Assembly (NCBI RefSeq): GCF_008692605.1
Contig: NZ_LFCT01000010.1
Location: 61,280-125,279, forward strand
Direction: 5' to 3'
DNA length: 64,000 nt
From: Sphingobium estronivorans
GTDB taxonomy: Bacteria; Pseudomonadota; Alphaproteobacteria; Sphingomonadales; Sphingomonadaceae
Under the pieces are notes generated by a model. It did not search any database. It saw nothing but the letters and a program-made list of their open reading frames with translations, and was not told the DNA's origin. A program made the translations under genes and the position numbers. Shown here in pieces: positions 1 to 8,546 of the stretch; the stretch's first letter is position 1; the number at the start of each line of letters is the position of its first letter.

Positions 1-1131
1 TCCGCCCGTCTCGCCAAGACCGGCTTCGCGCAAGCCTTCGGCCTCGACGTCGACGATGTGGAGGAATGCTGGCACGCGCTCGCCCCGCCCTATGCGGCGC
101 TGTTCGATTGGGCGGAAGGAAGGGCCGAGCGCCCCGATCCCGCAGGCACGCCCTTCTGCCGCCCCTTCATGCTCGCCCACCCGCTGGAGGTCGAGAGCGT
201 CGACCTTACCGACTATGCCGCCGAGTGGAAGTGGGACGGCATCCGCATCCAGATCGTCGGCACAGGGCGCGAAACCCGCCTCTACAGCCGCGCGGGGGAC
301 GACATCACCGGCAGTTTTCCGGAGATTGCGGAAGCGTTCACCACCCATGCGGTCCTGGACGGCGAACTGCTCGTGAAAGGCGAGTTCCAGGGCGGAGAGG
401 CCGCCAGCTTCAACGCCCTCCAGCAGCGTCTGGGCCGCAAGGCGGTGACGGCGAAAATGATGAACGACTACCCCGCCTTCGTCCGCCTCTACGACATCTT
501 GCTCCACGGCGACGAGGACCTTCGCCTGCTTCCATGGGTCGAGCGGCGAGCGGCCCTTGAAACCGTCGTGTCGGCTCTCGACCCCGACCGCTTCGACATC
601 TCCGCCTTGATCGAAGCGCCCGATTTCGAAACGCTGGCCGACATCCGCGCGGGCGCCCGCGATGCCGCCATCGAAGGCGTGATGCTCAAGCGTCGCGACA
701 GCCCCTATGTCGGGGGGCGCAAGGCCGCGCTCTGGTATAAATGGAAACGCGATCCGCTGACCGCCGACTGCGTGATGATGTACGCCCAGCGCGGCCACGG
801 CAAACGCTCATCCTTCTATTCGGATTACACCTTTGGGTGCTGGACCGAGGAAGGCGAACTGCTGCCCGTGGGTAAAGCCTATAGCGGCTTCACCGACGAG
901 GAACTGAAATGGCTCGATCGCTTCGTGCGGACAAATACGGTGAACCGCTTCGGCCCGGTGCGGGAGGTGGAAAAGTCGCTGGTGCTGGAGGTCGCCTTCG
1001 ACAGCATCCACGACAGCAAGCGGCATAAATCGGGGCTCGCCATGCGCTTTCCCCGGATCGCCCGCATCCGGCGCGACAAGCCTGCGGGGGAGGCGGATAC
1101 CGTGGAAGGGCTACGGCGTTTGTGCACATAA
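1..1131 (+). CDS. ATP-dependent DNA ligase, cisplatin-response / Lhr-associated type (5' partial)
   Basis: The frame is open from the first base, so the 5' end lies outside the window. About 376 codons remain of a family usually near 530 residues. The visible part holds the nucleotidyltransferase core: the adenylation motif EWKWDGIR, with the AMP-accepting lysine near codon 77; the EGVMLKRRDSPY region; and the KWKRDPLTADCVM stretch at the start of the OB-fold domain. The family seals nicks by ATP-dependent adenylation and usually sits beside an Lhr-type helicase and an MBL-fold exonuclease in a repair cassette. Those partners would lie upstream of base 1. The ligase call is firm; the cassette type is inferred from sequence style. 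Confidence 0.88.
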   Translation, partial: SARLAKTGFAQAFGLDVDDVEECWHALAPPYAALFDWAEGRAERPDPAGTPFCRPFMLAHPLEVESVDLTDYAAEWKWDGIRIQIVGTGRETRLYSRAGDDITGSFPEIAEAFTTHAVLDGELLVKGEFQGGEAASFNALQQRLGRKAVTAKMMNDYPAFVRLYDILLHGDEDLRLLPWVERRAALETVVSALDPDRFDISALIEAPDFETLADIRAGARDAAIEGVMLKRRDSPYVGGRKAALWYKWKRDPLTADCVMMYAQRGHGKRSSFYSDYTFGCWTEEGELLPVGKAYSGFTDEELKWLDRFVRTNTVNRFGPVREVEKSLVLEVAFDSIHDSKRHKSGLAMRFPRIARIRRDKPAGEADTVEGLRRLCT

Positions 1132-1273
1132 CAGGATTTGGGTGATAAAGGTGACACGCTAGACCCGCGCCAATCCGTCATATCGAGGGAGAGCGTTGGA
1201 AACCCTTCGCCAGATCAGCCGTTCCATTCCCGCATCAACGCATCTATTCCTCGGCCCAGACAGGAGAGCCGCC

Positions 1274-1621
1274 ATGCCCTACACCGGAAGCTGCCATTGC
1301 GGTGCCGTCACCTTCACCGTCGACGCCGACGCGCCAACCGAAGCGATGACCTGCAACTGTTCTCATTGCAGCCGCAAGGGCTTTGTCCTGACTTTCGTGC
1401 CCGCCGATCAGTTCACGCTCGACAGCGGTGAGGAAAAACTGACCGACTATCAATTCTACAAGCACAATATCACGCACCGCTTCTGCACCATCTGTGGGAC
1501 CCAGTCCTTTGCGGAAGGCAAGTCACCTGACGGGCCGATGCGCGCCATCAATCTGCGCTGCGTGCCCGAGGTGGACATCGATGCGCTCAAGATCAAACAG
1601 GTCAACGGCGCCAGCTTCTGA
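1274..1621 (+). CDS. GFA / CENP-V family zinc-binding protein
   Basis: A 115-residue protein with the cysteine pattern of the GFA family: GSCHCGAV near the N-terminus, CNCSHCSRKG in the middle and FCTICGTQ before the C-terminal third, enough for two zinc sites. I chose ATG 1274 because AGGAG lies 7 bases upstream; the frame stays open further upstream without a ribosome site. Members are named after glutathione-dependent formaldehyde-activating enzyme, but most have no proven substrate. Neighbours do not help: a ligase ends 142 bases before, and a polyamine gene starts after. Confidence 0.85.
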   Translation: MPYTGSCHCGAVTFTVDADAPTEAMTCNCSHCSRKGFVLTFVPADQFTLDSGEEKLTDYQFYKHNITHRFCTICGTQSFAEGKSPDGPMRAINLRCVPEVDIDALKIKQVNGASF

Positions 1622-1704
1622 CAGACTGACTTTGCGCTGTCACGCACAGCCCCTATATGGGCGCTTTCGCGCGTCAGGCGCGGTGCAGCTATGGAGCAGT
1701 TGAA

Positions 1705-2910
1705 TTGAGCAAGGTTCTGGTCATTGGCGCGGGCGGCGTGGGTTCTGTCGCGGTTCACAAGATGGCGATGAATCCTGACATTTTCAGCCATATCACGCTC
1801 GCCAGCCGCCGCATCATTTCCTGTGAGAAAGTGGCCGAATCGGTGAAGGCCCGGACCGGCGTGACCATCGACGTCGCGCAGGTCGATGCCGACAATGTCG
1901 ACGAAACCATCGCCTTGATCGAGAAGGTCCAGCCCAGGCTGGTCGTGAACCTGGCCCTGCCCTATCAGGACCTGGCGATCATGGACGCCTGCCTTGCGAC
2001 CAAGGTCGACTATCTCGACACCGCCAATTACGAACCGCGCGACACCGCCAAGTTCGAATATAGCTGGCAATGGGCCTATCAGGAGCGCTTCAAGGAAGCC
2101 GGCATCATGGCGCTGCTAGGTTCGGGCTTCGACCCCGGCGTCACCAGCGTGTTCGCCAGCTACATCAAGAAGCATCTGCTCGACCGGATCGACACGCTCG
2201 ACATTCTGGATTGCAATGGCGGCGACCATGGCCAGCATTTCGCCACCAACTTCAACCCGGAAATCAACATCCGCGAAGTCACCGCGCCATCGCGCCACTG
2301 GGAAGGCGGCAAATGGGTCGAAGGCCCCGCGCTCAAGCACAAGCAGACCTTCAACTTCGATCAGGTCGGTGAGAAGAACATGTACCTCATGTATCATGAG
2401 GAACTGGAATCGCTGGCCAAATTCTATCCTGAAATCAAGCGCATCCGTTTCTGGATGACCTTTGGCGATGCCTATTTGAAGCATCTCGAAGTGCTCCAGA
2501 ATGTCGGCATGACCCGCATCGATCCGGTCATCTACAACGGTCAGGAAATCATCCCGCTCCAGTTCCTGAAAGCCGTGCTGCCCGAACCGTCGAGCCTTGG
2601 GTCCACGACCAAGGGCAAGACCAACATCGGCGACATCGCGACCGGCATGAAGGACGGCAAGCAGAAGACCGTCTATGTCCTCAACGTCTGCGACCATGAG
2701 GATGCCTACGCCGAAACCGGCAATCAGGCGGTCAGCTACACCACCGGCGTTCCGGCGATGATTGGCGCCGCCATGATGCTGACCGGCGCGTGGAAGGGAG
2801 AAGGCGTGTTCAACATCGAGCAGTTCGATCCCGATCCCTTCATGGACATGCTGAACAAGCACGGCCTGCCCTGGCAGGTGAAGGAACTGGACGCGCCGCT
2901 CGACTTTTGA
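1705..2910 (+). CDS. carboxy(nor)spermidine dehydrogenase (saccharopine dehydrogenase family)
   Basis: A 401-residue NAD(P)-dependent enzyme opening with a Rossmann motif (VLVIGAGGVGS). The family reductively condenses aspartate semialdehyde with putrescine or diaminopropane, giving carboxyspermidine or carboxynorspermidine. The start is read as TTG 1705, because GGAG lies 8 bases before it and the Rossmann strand begins at once; upstream in-frame codons would add an unlikely leader. The decarboxylase for the next step follows at 3014, and an ornithine-type decarboxylase at 4333. This arrangement indicates the SAM-independent route to spermidine or norspermidine. Which diamine is used cannot be read from sequence. 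Confidence 0.9.
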   Translation: MSKVLVIGAGGVGSVAVHKMAMNPDIFSHITLASRRIISCEKVAESVKARTGVTIDVAQVDADNVDETIALIEKVQPRLVVNLALPYQDLAIMDACLATKVDYLDTANYEPRDTAKFEYSWQWAYQERFKEAGIMALLGSGFDPGVTSVFASYIKKHLLDRIDTLDILDCNGGDHGQHFATNFNPEINIREVTAPSRHWEGGKWVEGPALKHKQTFNFDQVGEKNMYLMYHEELESLAKFYPEIKRIRFWMTFGDAYLKHLEVLQNVGMTRIDPVIYNGQEIIPLQFLKAVLPEPSSLGSTTKGKTNIGDIATGMKDGKQKTVYVLNVCDHEDAYAETGNQAVSYTTGVPAMIGAAMMLTGAWKGEGVFNIEQFDPDPFMDMLNKHGLPWQVKELDAPLDF

Positions 2911-2920
2911 CGGCCATCAG

Positions 2921-3005
2921 TCCGTCACCCCGGCGCAGGCTGGGGTCTCGTGCTGCTATGCCGTGCCCTCCCGCCTGAGACCCCAGCCGGTGCTGGGGTG
3001 ACGGA
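2921..3005. repeat. long imperfect inverted repeat (REP-like palindromic element)
   Basis: Two 29-base arms (2921-2949 and 2977-3005) are complementary at 26 of 29 positions and are separated by a 27-base loop. The arms carry GTCACCCC and GGGGTGAC cores with GAGACCCCAGC on the inner side. The element fills nearly the whole gap between the dehydrogenase stop (2910) and the decarboxylase ATG (3014), and its right arm ends 8 bases before that ATG. Similar dispersed palindromes are common in sphingomonad intergenic regions (recalled, not searched). In RNA it would form a very stable hairpin that could modulate expression of the downstream gene. Confidence 0.8.
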
Positions 3006-3013
3006 GTATTGCC

Positions 3014-4186
3014 ATGGAAACCAAAGCCGGCGATCCCGCCGCCTTCGCGCATTTCGATCTGCACCGTGTCCCCTCGCCCGCGTTCGTGGTGGATGAGGCT
3101 GCGGTGCGTCGCAACCTGACGGTCCTGCGCAACATAGGCGACCGCGCCGGCATCAAGGTGCTGGGCGCGCTCAAGGCTTTCTCCATGTGGTCGCTTGGTC
3201 CCGTCATCGGTGAATATCTCGACGGCGTCTGCGCCTCGGGCATCTATGAAGCCCGCCTCGCCCATGACGAATATCGGGGCGAAATCGCCACCTACTGCGC
3301 CGCCTACAAGTCCGACGATCTGGCCGAGATCCTCAAAATCTCCGACCATGTGATCTTCAACAGCCCCGGGCAGATCGCGCGCATGAAGCCCGTCATCGAC
3401 GAAGCGCGCATGAACGGTGTGAACTTCGACATCGGCCTGCGCATAAATCCCCTCCATGCGGAGGGCGAGGTGCCCAAATATGACCCCTCGCAGCCGCATA
3501 GCCGTCTGGGCTTCCCGATCGACCAACTGACGGCTGAACATCTGGAGGGCGTCGACGGCCTGCACGTCCATAATCTGTGCGAACAGGATTTCCTGCCGCT
3601 GGATCGCACCTGGGCCGCCATAGAATCCCGCGTCATGCCGCATGTCGGCGGCCTTAAATGGCTGAACTTCGGCGGCGGGCATCATGTCACCCGCGCGGAC
3701 TATCAGATCGACCTGCTGATCGCGTTTCTCCAGCGGATCAAGGCGCAGACCGGCCTCGAACTCTATATCGAGCCGGGCGAAGCCATGGCGCTCGACGCGG
3801 GCATTTTGATCGGCGAAATCCTGGACGTCATCGACAATGGGATGCCGGTCGCAATCACCGACATCTCGGCCACCTGCCACATGCCCGACGTCATCGAGGC
3901 GCCCTATCGCCCGGCCATGTTGCATGAGGAAGCGGACGGCCAGCCCACCCGACTCGGCGGTCCCTCCTGTCTCGCGGGAGACATCATCGGGGACTATCGA
4001 ATCCCCGGCGGCGCGACTCCGGGACGGCGGATCGCCTTCCTCGATCAGGCCCATTACTCCATGGTAAAGACCAACACATTCAACGGCGTGCCCTTGCCCG
4101 CCATCTGGCTGTGGAACTCGAAAACCGACGAACTCAAGCAAATCCGCCAGTTTTCGTACGAAGACTTCAAGAGCCGTCTCTCCTGA
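3014..4186 (+). CDS. nspC: carboxynorspermidine / carboxyspermidine decarboxylase
   Basis: A 390-residue PLP enzyme of the alanine-racemase fold (type III), which removes the carboxyl group from carboxyspermidine or carboxynorspermidine. Visible hallmarks are VLGALKAFSMWS with the PLP lysine, LNFGGGHHVTR as the phosphate-binding glycine loop, LYIEPGEA, and a C-terminal DQAHYSMVKTNTFNGV segment typical of NspC. The start is ATG 3014. The gene lies 103 bases downstream of its pathway partner, with a large inverted repeat between them, so co-transcription would have to pass that hairpin. Length matches the family. Confidence 0.92.
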   Translation: METKAGDPAAFAHFDLHRVPSPAFVVDEAAVRRNLTVLRNIGDRAGIKVLGALKAFSMWSLGPVIGEYLDGVCASGIYEARLAHDEYRGEIATYCAAYKSDDLAEILKISDHVIFNSPGQIARMKPVIDEARMNGVNFDIGLRINPLHAEGEVPKYDPSQPHSRLGFPIDQLTAEHLEGVDGLHVHNLCEQDFLPLDRTWAAIESRVMPHVGGLKWLNFGGGHHVTRADYQIDLLIAFLQRIKAQTGLELYIEPGEAMALDAGILIGEILDVIDNGMPVAITDISATCHMPDVIEAPYRPAMLHEEADGQPTRLGGPSCLAGDIIGDYRIPGGATPGRRIAFLDQAHYSMVKTNTFNGVPLPAIWLWNSKTDELKQIRQFSYEDFKSRLS

Positions 4187-4332
4187 CGCACGTTTCGTAG
4201 CGGCAAGCGCAACAAATTTTACACACGCGCTTTACAGGGGGACCCCCGCCGCATATATCGCCGTTCCGCTGCCCCATGGGACTTCCACCGCAAGGCAGCT
4301 GATTGCCACGACTACACTGGAGGTCCCTTGAG

Positions 4333-5526
4333 TTGCACAAGCACCATAGCGCGCTGGGGGTAGCGACCGCCCTCACACCGGCAGCACCGGTAACGCTGAT
4401 TCGTCCCCAGGCTGCGGCCCGGGCCGCCCGATTCTTCGCCGAGAAGTTTCCGGGGCGCTCGCTCTATGCGGTCAAGGCGAATCCGTCTCCCGATCTGATC
4501 CGTACGCTGTTTGCGTCGGGCATCACGCATTTCGACGTGGCGTCCATCGCGGAAGTGCGGCTTGTCGCCGAGACGCTGGAAGGTCAGGCGAAGCTCTGCT
4601 TCATGCACCCGGTCAAGGCCGAGGAAGCGATTGCGGAGGCTTATCACGTCCATGGCGTGCGCACCTTCTCGCTCGATACGCTCGACGAGCTGGCCAAGAT
4701 CATGCGCGCCACGAATGATGCGACCGACCTTGAGCTGTGCGTGCGTCTGCGCGTTTCGTCCGAACATTCGGAACTCAGCCTTGCCTCGAAATTCGGCGCC
4801 GAACTGGGCGAGACCCGCGAACTGCTGATGGCGACCCGCCAGGCAGCCGACGCGCTGGGCATCTGCTTCCATGTCGGCAGCCAGGCGATGTCGCCTCAAG
4901 CCTATAGCGACGCGATTGAGCGCGTGCGCGCGGCGATTGTCGATGCGGCGGTCACGGTCGACATCATCGATGTCGGCGGCGGCTTCCCGTCCATCTATCC
5001 GGGCATGGAACCGGTGGCGCTCGAAAATTATTTCGAGGCGATCCATCGCGGCTTCGAAAGCCTGCCGGTCAGCTATTCGTCGGAACTGTGGTGCGAACCC
5101 GGCCGCGCGCTGTCCGCGGAATATAGCTCGATCATCGTGCGGGTGGAGCGCCGTCGCGGGACGGAACTCTACATCAACGACGGCGCCTATGGCGCGCTGT
5201 TCGATGCGGCGCATATCGGCTGGCGCTTCCCCGTGGCCCTGCTGCGCGAGGAAGAGAGCGAGGCGGAACTGACCGGCTTCTCCTTCTACGGTCCGACCTG
5301 CGACGACATGGACCATATGGTCGGCCCCTTCATGCTCCCTGAGGACGTGCAGGCCGGCGACTATATCGAGATCGGCATGCTCGGCGCCTATGGCGCGGCG
5401 ATGCGCACCGGTTTCAACGGCTTCACGTCGGAAACCATCGTCGAGGTCGAGGACGAGCCGATGGCGAGCCTCTATGTCGATGCCGCACCGGTCCGCCGTC
5501 GCGCAACTGTCATCAAGCTGGGGTAG
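4333..5526 (+). CDS. ornithine/lysine-type decarboxylase (PLP, alanine-racemase fold)
   Basis: A 397-residue enzyme with the eukaryote-like ODC architecture: an N-terminal barrel with the PLP lysine in SLYAVKANPSP, the glycine loop DVGGGFPS, ELWCEPGRA, and the C-terminal active-site motif GPTCDDMD with its catalytic cysteine. It would make putrescine (or cadaverine), the diamine used by the dehydrogenase at 1705. I read the start as TTG 4333 because GGAGG lies 9 bases before it; the frame also allows TTG 4303. The 146-base gap upstream holds a small GGGGGACCCCC palindrome. Substrate preference cannot be settled by eye. Confidence 0.88.
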   Translation: MHKHHSALGVATALTPAAPVTLIRPQAAARAARFFAEKFPGRSLYAVKANPSPDLIRTLFASGITHFDVASIAEVRLVAETLEGQAKLCFMHPVKAEEAIAEAYHVHGVRTFSLDTLDELAKIMRATNDATDLELCVRLRVSSEHSELSLASKFGAELGETRELLMATRQAADALGICFHVGSQAMSPQAYSDAIERVRAAIVDAAVTVDIIDVGGGFPSIYPGMEPVALENYFEAIHRGFESLPVSYSSELWCEPGRALSAEYSSIIVRVERRRGTELYINDGAYGALFDAAHIGWRFPVALLREEESEAELTGFSFYGPTCDDMDHMVGPFMLPEDVQAGDYIEIGMLGAYGAAMRTGFNGFTSETIVEVEDEPMASLYVDAAPVRRRATVIKLG

Positions 5527-5591
5527 AGGCTCAAGCCTCCTCTTGTGAGAGGATGAAAATCCCTCGCCGCGTTTCCATGCGGCGGGGGATT
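5526..5591. terminator. two hairpins between convergent genes
   Basis: Directly after the decarboxylase stop is a short palindrome, GAGGCTCAAGCCTC (5526-5539). Next is a 13-base-pair stem with one mismatch (arms 5558-5570 and 5579-5591, loop of 8), whose outer ends are AAT and ATT. It lies between two genes that point at each other (stops at 5526 and 5599), so a bidirectional terminator is the natural reading. The T tract is short, so efficiency is uncertain. Confidence 0.6.
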
Positions 5592-5598
5592 AATCGTC

Positions 5599-6804
5599 TC
5601 AGCGCCGGAAAATCCCGACCAGTTCCACATGGGTCGACCAGCGGAACTGCCCAACCGGGCGCACGCTCTCCAGCCGATAACCGCCGCCCACCAGATGCGC
5701 CGCATCGCGCGCGAAGCTGGCCGGATTGCAGGACACATAAGCGACCAGCGGAACGGCCGAGCCTGCGATCTGCATGACCTGTTCCCTGGCGCCAGCCCGG
5801 GGCGGATCGATGACGATGGCCGCGAAGCGGTCCAGTTCCGCCGGTGTCAGCGGACGGCGGAACAGATCGCGATGATCCGCCACGAACCGCCGTCGCGCGC
5901 GGTTGGCGGCCGATTTGAGCGACAGCACCAGATCGCGCGCTGCCTCCGCCGCATAGACGGGACGGACCTCCCCCAGCGCCAGCGCGAACGTGCCCAGACC
6001 GCAGAACAGATCGGCCACGGCGCCCTGTGCCGGCAGGGCATCGCGGACGGTTCCCACCAGCGCCGCTTCCCCATCGGGGGTCGCCTGAAGGAAGGCAAAA
6101 GGCGGAAAGGCCACTGGCACGCCGCCGAAGCTGACGGTCACGGGTTCCGGCTCCCACCGCGTCTGTGGGCCGTCTCCTTCGTCGATGGTCAGCCGCGCCA
6201 GCGCGTGGTCCTGCGCGAATGCCGATAATGCTTCATCCGCCGCCAGTCCTTCGACCTTCACGCCCTCCAGCAGCAGGTCGATCCCCTGATCGGTCAGTGA
6301 CATGCGGACATGCGCCGCCCGTCGATCCGGCAGGATCGTCCCGCACAGCCCCCGCAACGGCTCCAGCAGCGCGAACAAGCGGGGATCGAGTATCTCGCAC
6401 ATCGAAAGGTCAATCAGCGCATGGCTTCCCGCTTCCGCAAAACCGATGACCACCTTGCGCCCCTGACGACTCGCCCGCAGCGAGGCGCGCCGTCGCGTGC
6501 GCGGGGGCGAAATGTGCGGCGGCAGAACGGTATCCGCCTTTACCCCCTGCCCCGCCAGCGCCCCGATCACGCGCGCCGTGACGAAATCGGAAAAGCTGGC
6601 CTCGTCGACATGCTGCAGTTCGCATCCGCCGCAGGCCGGGAAATGGCGGCAAGGCGGGTCGACATGGTGCGGGCCACGCAGGATCGCTCCGTCAGGCGCG
6701 ATACGGTCGCCCGGCGCGCTTAGCGGGATATGGCGGCCATGAACGGTTACGCCGTCGCCCTTGGCGGCGATGCGGACGATAAGGTCGGTTTCGGTGTCAG
6801 TCAC
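5599..6804 (-). CDS. RlmD/TrmA-family RNA (uracil-C5)-methyltransferase
   Basis: A 401-residue class of SAM-dependent enzyme that makes 5-methyluridine in rRNA or tRNA. It shows the four-cysteine Fe-S cluster of RumA-type enzymes (CRHFPACGGCELQH plus a later Cys in SMCEIL), the SAM loop DLFCGLGTFAL, and the catalytic nucleophile motif YVSCNPASFARD. The start is GTG 6804, with AAGG 7 bases upstream. It is the last gene of the minus-strand operon that begins at 13430, 12 bases after nnr. The exact RNA target (23S U1939, U747 or tRNA U54) is not decidable here. Confidence 0.88.
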   Translation of the reverse strand: MTDTETDLIVRIAAKGDGVTVHGRHIPLSAPGDRIAPDGAILRGPHHVDPPCRHFPACGGCELQHVDEASFSDFVTARVIGALAGQGVKADTVLPPHISPPRTRRRASLRASRQGRKVVIGFAEAGSHALIDLSMCEILDPRLFALLEPLRGLCGTILPDRRAAHVRMSLTDQGIDLLLEGVKVEGLAADEALSAFAQDHALARLTIDEGDGPQTRWEPEPVTVSFGGVPVAFPPFAFLQATPDGEAALVGTVRDALPAQGAVADLFCGLGTFALALGEVRPVYAAEAARDLVLSLKSAANRARRRFVADHRDLFRRPLTPAELDRFAAIVIDPPRAGAREQVMQIAGSAVPLVAYVSCNPASFARDAAHLVGGGYRLESVRPVGQFRWSTHVELVGIFRR

Positions 6805-6816
6805 GCTCTTGCCTTG

Positions 6817-8202
6817 TTACAGGCGCGAGGCGATAGCCGCTGGCAGCTCCGCAAGCAAATCGTCCGCGACAAAAGCGGCTCCCGCCCGTCGCGCCGCCTC
6901 GCCATGGAGCCACAGCGCCTCGCAGGCCGCGCGGTATCCTTCCCCCGTTACGGCCAGTCGTCCCGCCACCAATCCCGCCAGCACATCCCCCGTTCCCGCC
7001 GTCGACAACCAGGCGGAACTGCCCGAAGCGATCATCGCGCGGCCATCGGGCGCGGCGACGATGCTGTCGCTGCCCTTGTAGATCAGGATCGCGCCGGCCC
7101 GCCGGGCCGCCTCCAGCGCCCGGTCGATCTTGCTGCCCGGCAAATCCCCGAACAGCCTGACGAATTCGCCCTCATGCGGGGTCAGGATTGCGCCGGCCGG
7201 AACAGCGTCCAGGGACAGCAGGGTCAGTGCATCGGCATCCAGAACCAGCCGGTGCCCGCTCGCCATCGCCGCCTTCAGCCTGTCGGATGCGTCCTGACCA
7301 CGGCCCAGTCCCGGTCCGACCAGGACGGCCCTGAGCCGCGCGTCGCCGAGCAACGACGCGACATCGCCAGCGCCGCCGGCGCTTTGCGTGACGATGGCAT
7401 CCGGTCCGCCGCCTGCCGCATCCAATAGCAGATGCCGGACCATCCCCGCCCCGGAATGCGCGGCGGCGTGGCCGGCAAGCACGCCCGCCCCCGCCATTTC
7501 CCCGCCGACCACTGCAACCAGGCCCCTGCTATATTTATGATCCGAAGGGTGCGGCGTGGACAGTTGCGGCGCGGGAAGGCGATGGATCGTCGCCGCCGAC
7601 AAGTCGATGCCGATCTCGGCGCAGACCAGCCTCTGCCAGCAGGCTGCGGACGGTTGAAGCAGATGGGCTGGCTTGAGCGCCCCCAAGGCAATGCAGACGC
7701 CGAAATTCGGAACGGAGGACAGGAGCGCTCCTCCATCCGTGTCGACGCCGCTTGGCAGGTCGACCGCATAGCTGAAGCTCGCCTGCCCGGTGAGCGCGCA
7801 GAAGCGGTCGGCCAGATGGGCGTCCAGCCCGCGCGACAGTCCCGTGCCGAACAGCGCGTCGACGACCTGCGTGGCTGGCGCCGCCTGGAAAATATCTTCC
7901 ACCGGTCCGGTCCACCCGGCCCGCGCCTTCAGGCTGGAGGGCGTGCGGCTTTCGCCCAGAGCCGCCACCCGCACAGGTACGCCCCGCGCCCGCAGCAGCC
8001 GCGCAATGACGAACCCATCGCCGCCATTATTGCCTGGGCCGCAAAGGACCAGCAGGTCCCGCTTGCCGCCCGCCCGCCAGATGAACTCCGCCGCTGCCGC
8101 GCCCGCGCGTTCCATCAACTCATATTCGGGCACACCGGCGGCAAAGACCGCCTGCTCGGCCGCCCGCATCTGCGCGGCGGTCAGGACTGCTTCATGTCTC
8201 AT
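6817..8202 (-). CDS. nnr: bifunctional NAD(P)H-hydrate epimerase / ADP-dependent dehydratase
   Basis: A 461-residue fused metabolite-repair enzyme. The N-terminal half is the NnrE epimerase, with GPGNNGGDGFVIAR around residue 60; the C-terminal half is the ribokinase-like NnrD dehydratase, with LTPHEGEFVRLFG and STAGTGDVLAGL. Together they restore NAD(P)H damaged by hydration. ATG 8202 overlaps the TGA of the lipoprotein gene (ATGA), which fixes the start and implies translational coupling. It sits in the ETF-QO/ispE operon, a reasonable place for a housekeeping repair enzyme of redox cofactors. Confidence 0.93.
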   Translation of the reverse strand: MRHEAVLTAAQMRAAEQAVFAAGVPEYELMERAGAAAAEFIWRAGGKRDLLVLCGPGNNGGDGFVIARLLRARGVPVRVAALGESRTPSSLKARAGWTGPVEDIFQAAPATQVVDALFGTGLSRGLDAHLADRFCALTGQASFSYAVDLPSGVDTDGGALLSSVPNFGVCIALGALKPAHLLQPSAACWQRLVCAEIGIDLSAATIHRLPAPQLSTPHPSDHKYSRGLVAVVGGEMAGAGVLAGHAAAHSGAGMVRHLLLDAAGGGPDAIVTQSAGGAGDVASLLGDARLRAVLVGPGLGRGQDASDRLKAAMASGHRLVLDADALTLLSLDAVPAGAILTPHEGEFVRLFGDLPGSKIDRALEAARRAGAILIYKGSDSIVAAPDGRAMIASGSSAWLSTAGTGDVLAGLVAGRLAVTGEGYRAACEALWLHGEAARRAGAAFVADDLLAELPAAIASRL

Positions 8203-8546
8203 TTCAACGCCTCGATCCATCGTGCGGGCAGGCGATAGCGATCCTGACCGATGCTGAGTTCGATCCTGTCCCCGTCCACCCTGCGGCTGCTCGATTCCTC
8301 CGCCCCGTCAGCCGGCATCAGGCTGTGGCCATTCTGGATGATCCGGAAGCGGCGAAAACCTCCGTCGGCATGGCGAACGGTCACAATATCGCCATCGCGT
8401 TCGACCGGGCAATCGCCGCTCCACTCCGTACCGGCGCCGATGGCGCATTCGATGGTTGGCTGGACATGTTCGGAGCGGGATTGGTCGCCGCATCCCATGA
8501 GCGGCAGGCTGAGCAGCAATCCGCCCCAAAACTGCGGCTGTTTCAT
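8199..8546 (-). CDS. small predicted lipoprotein, unknown function
   Basis: A 115-residue protein beginning with a short hydrophobic leader and a lipobox (SLPLMGC, Cys near residue 20), so it should be lipidated after Sec export. The mature part is short and rich in charged residues, with two cysteines (IECAIG, GDCPVE) and a DGDIVTVRHADGGFRRF stretch, suggesting a small beta domain. I do not recognise the family. Both ends overlap neighbours by ATGA, making it a coupled member of the operon between the formylglutamate amidohydrolase and nnr genes. Confidence 0.7.
   Translation of the reverse strand: MKQPQFWGGLLLSLPLMGCGDQSRSEHVQPTIECAIGAGTEWSGDCPVERDGDIVTVRHADGGFRRFRIIQNGHSLMPADGAEESSSRRVDGDRIELSIGQDRYRLPARWIEALK

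Noticed and set aside
4187..4332. A polyamine-responsive riboswitch (speF type) before the decarboxylase
   Set aside because: Only a GGGGGACCCCC palindrome is obvious; I could not reproduce a known motif by eye. An Rfam scan would decide.
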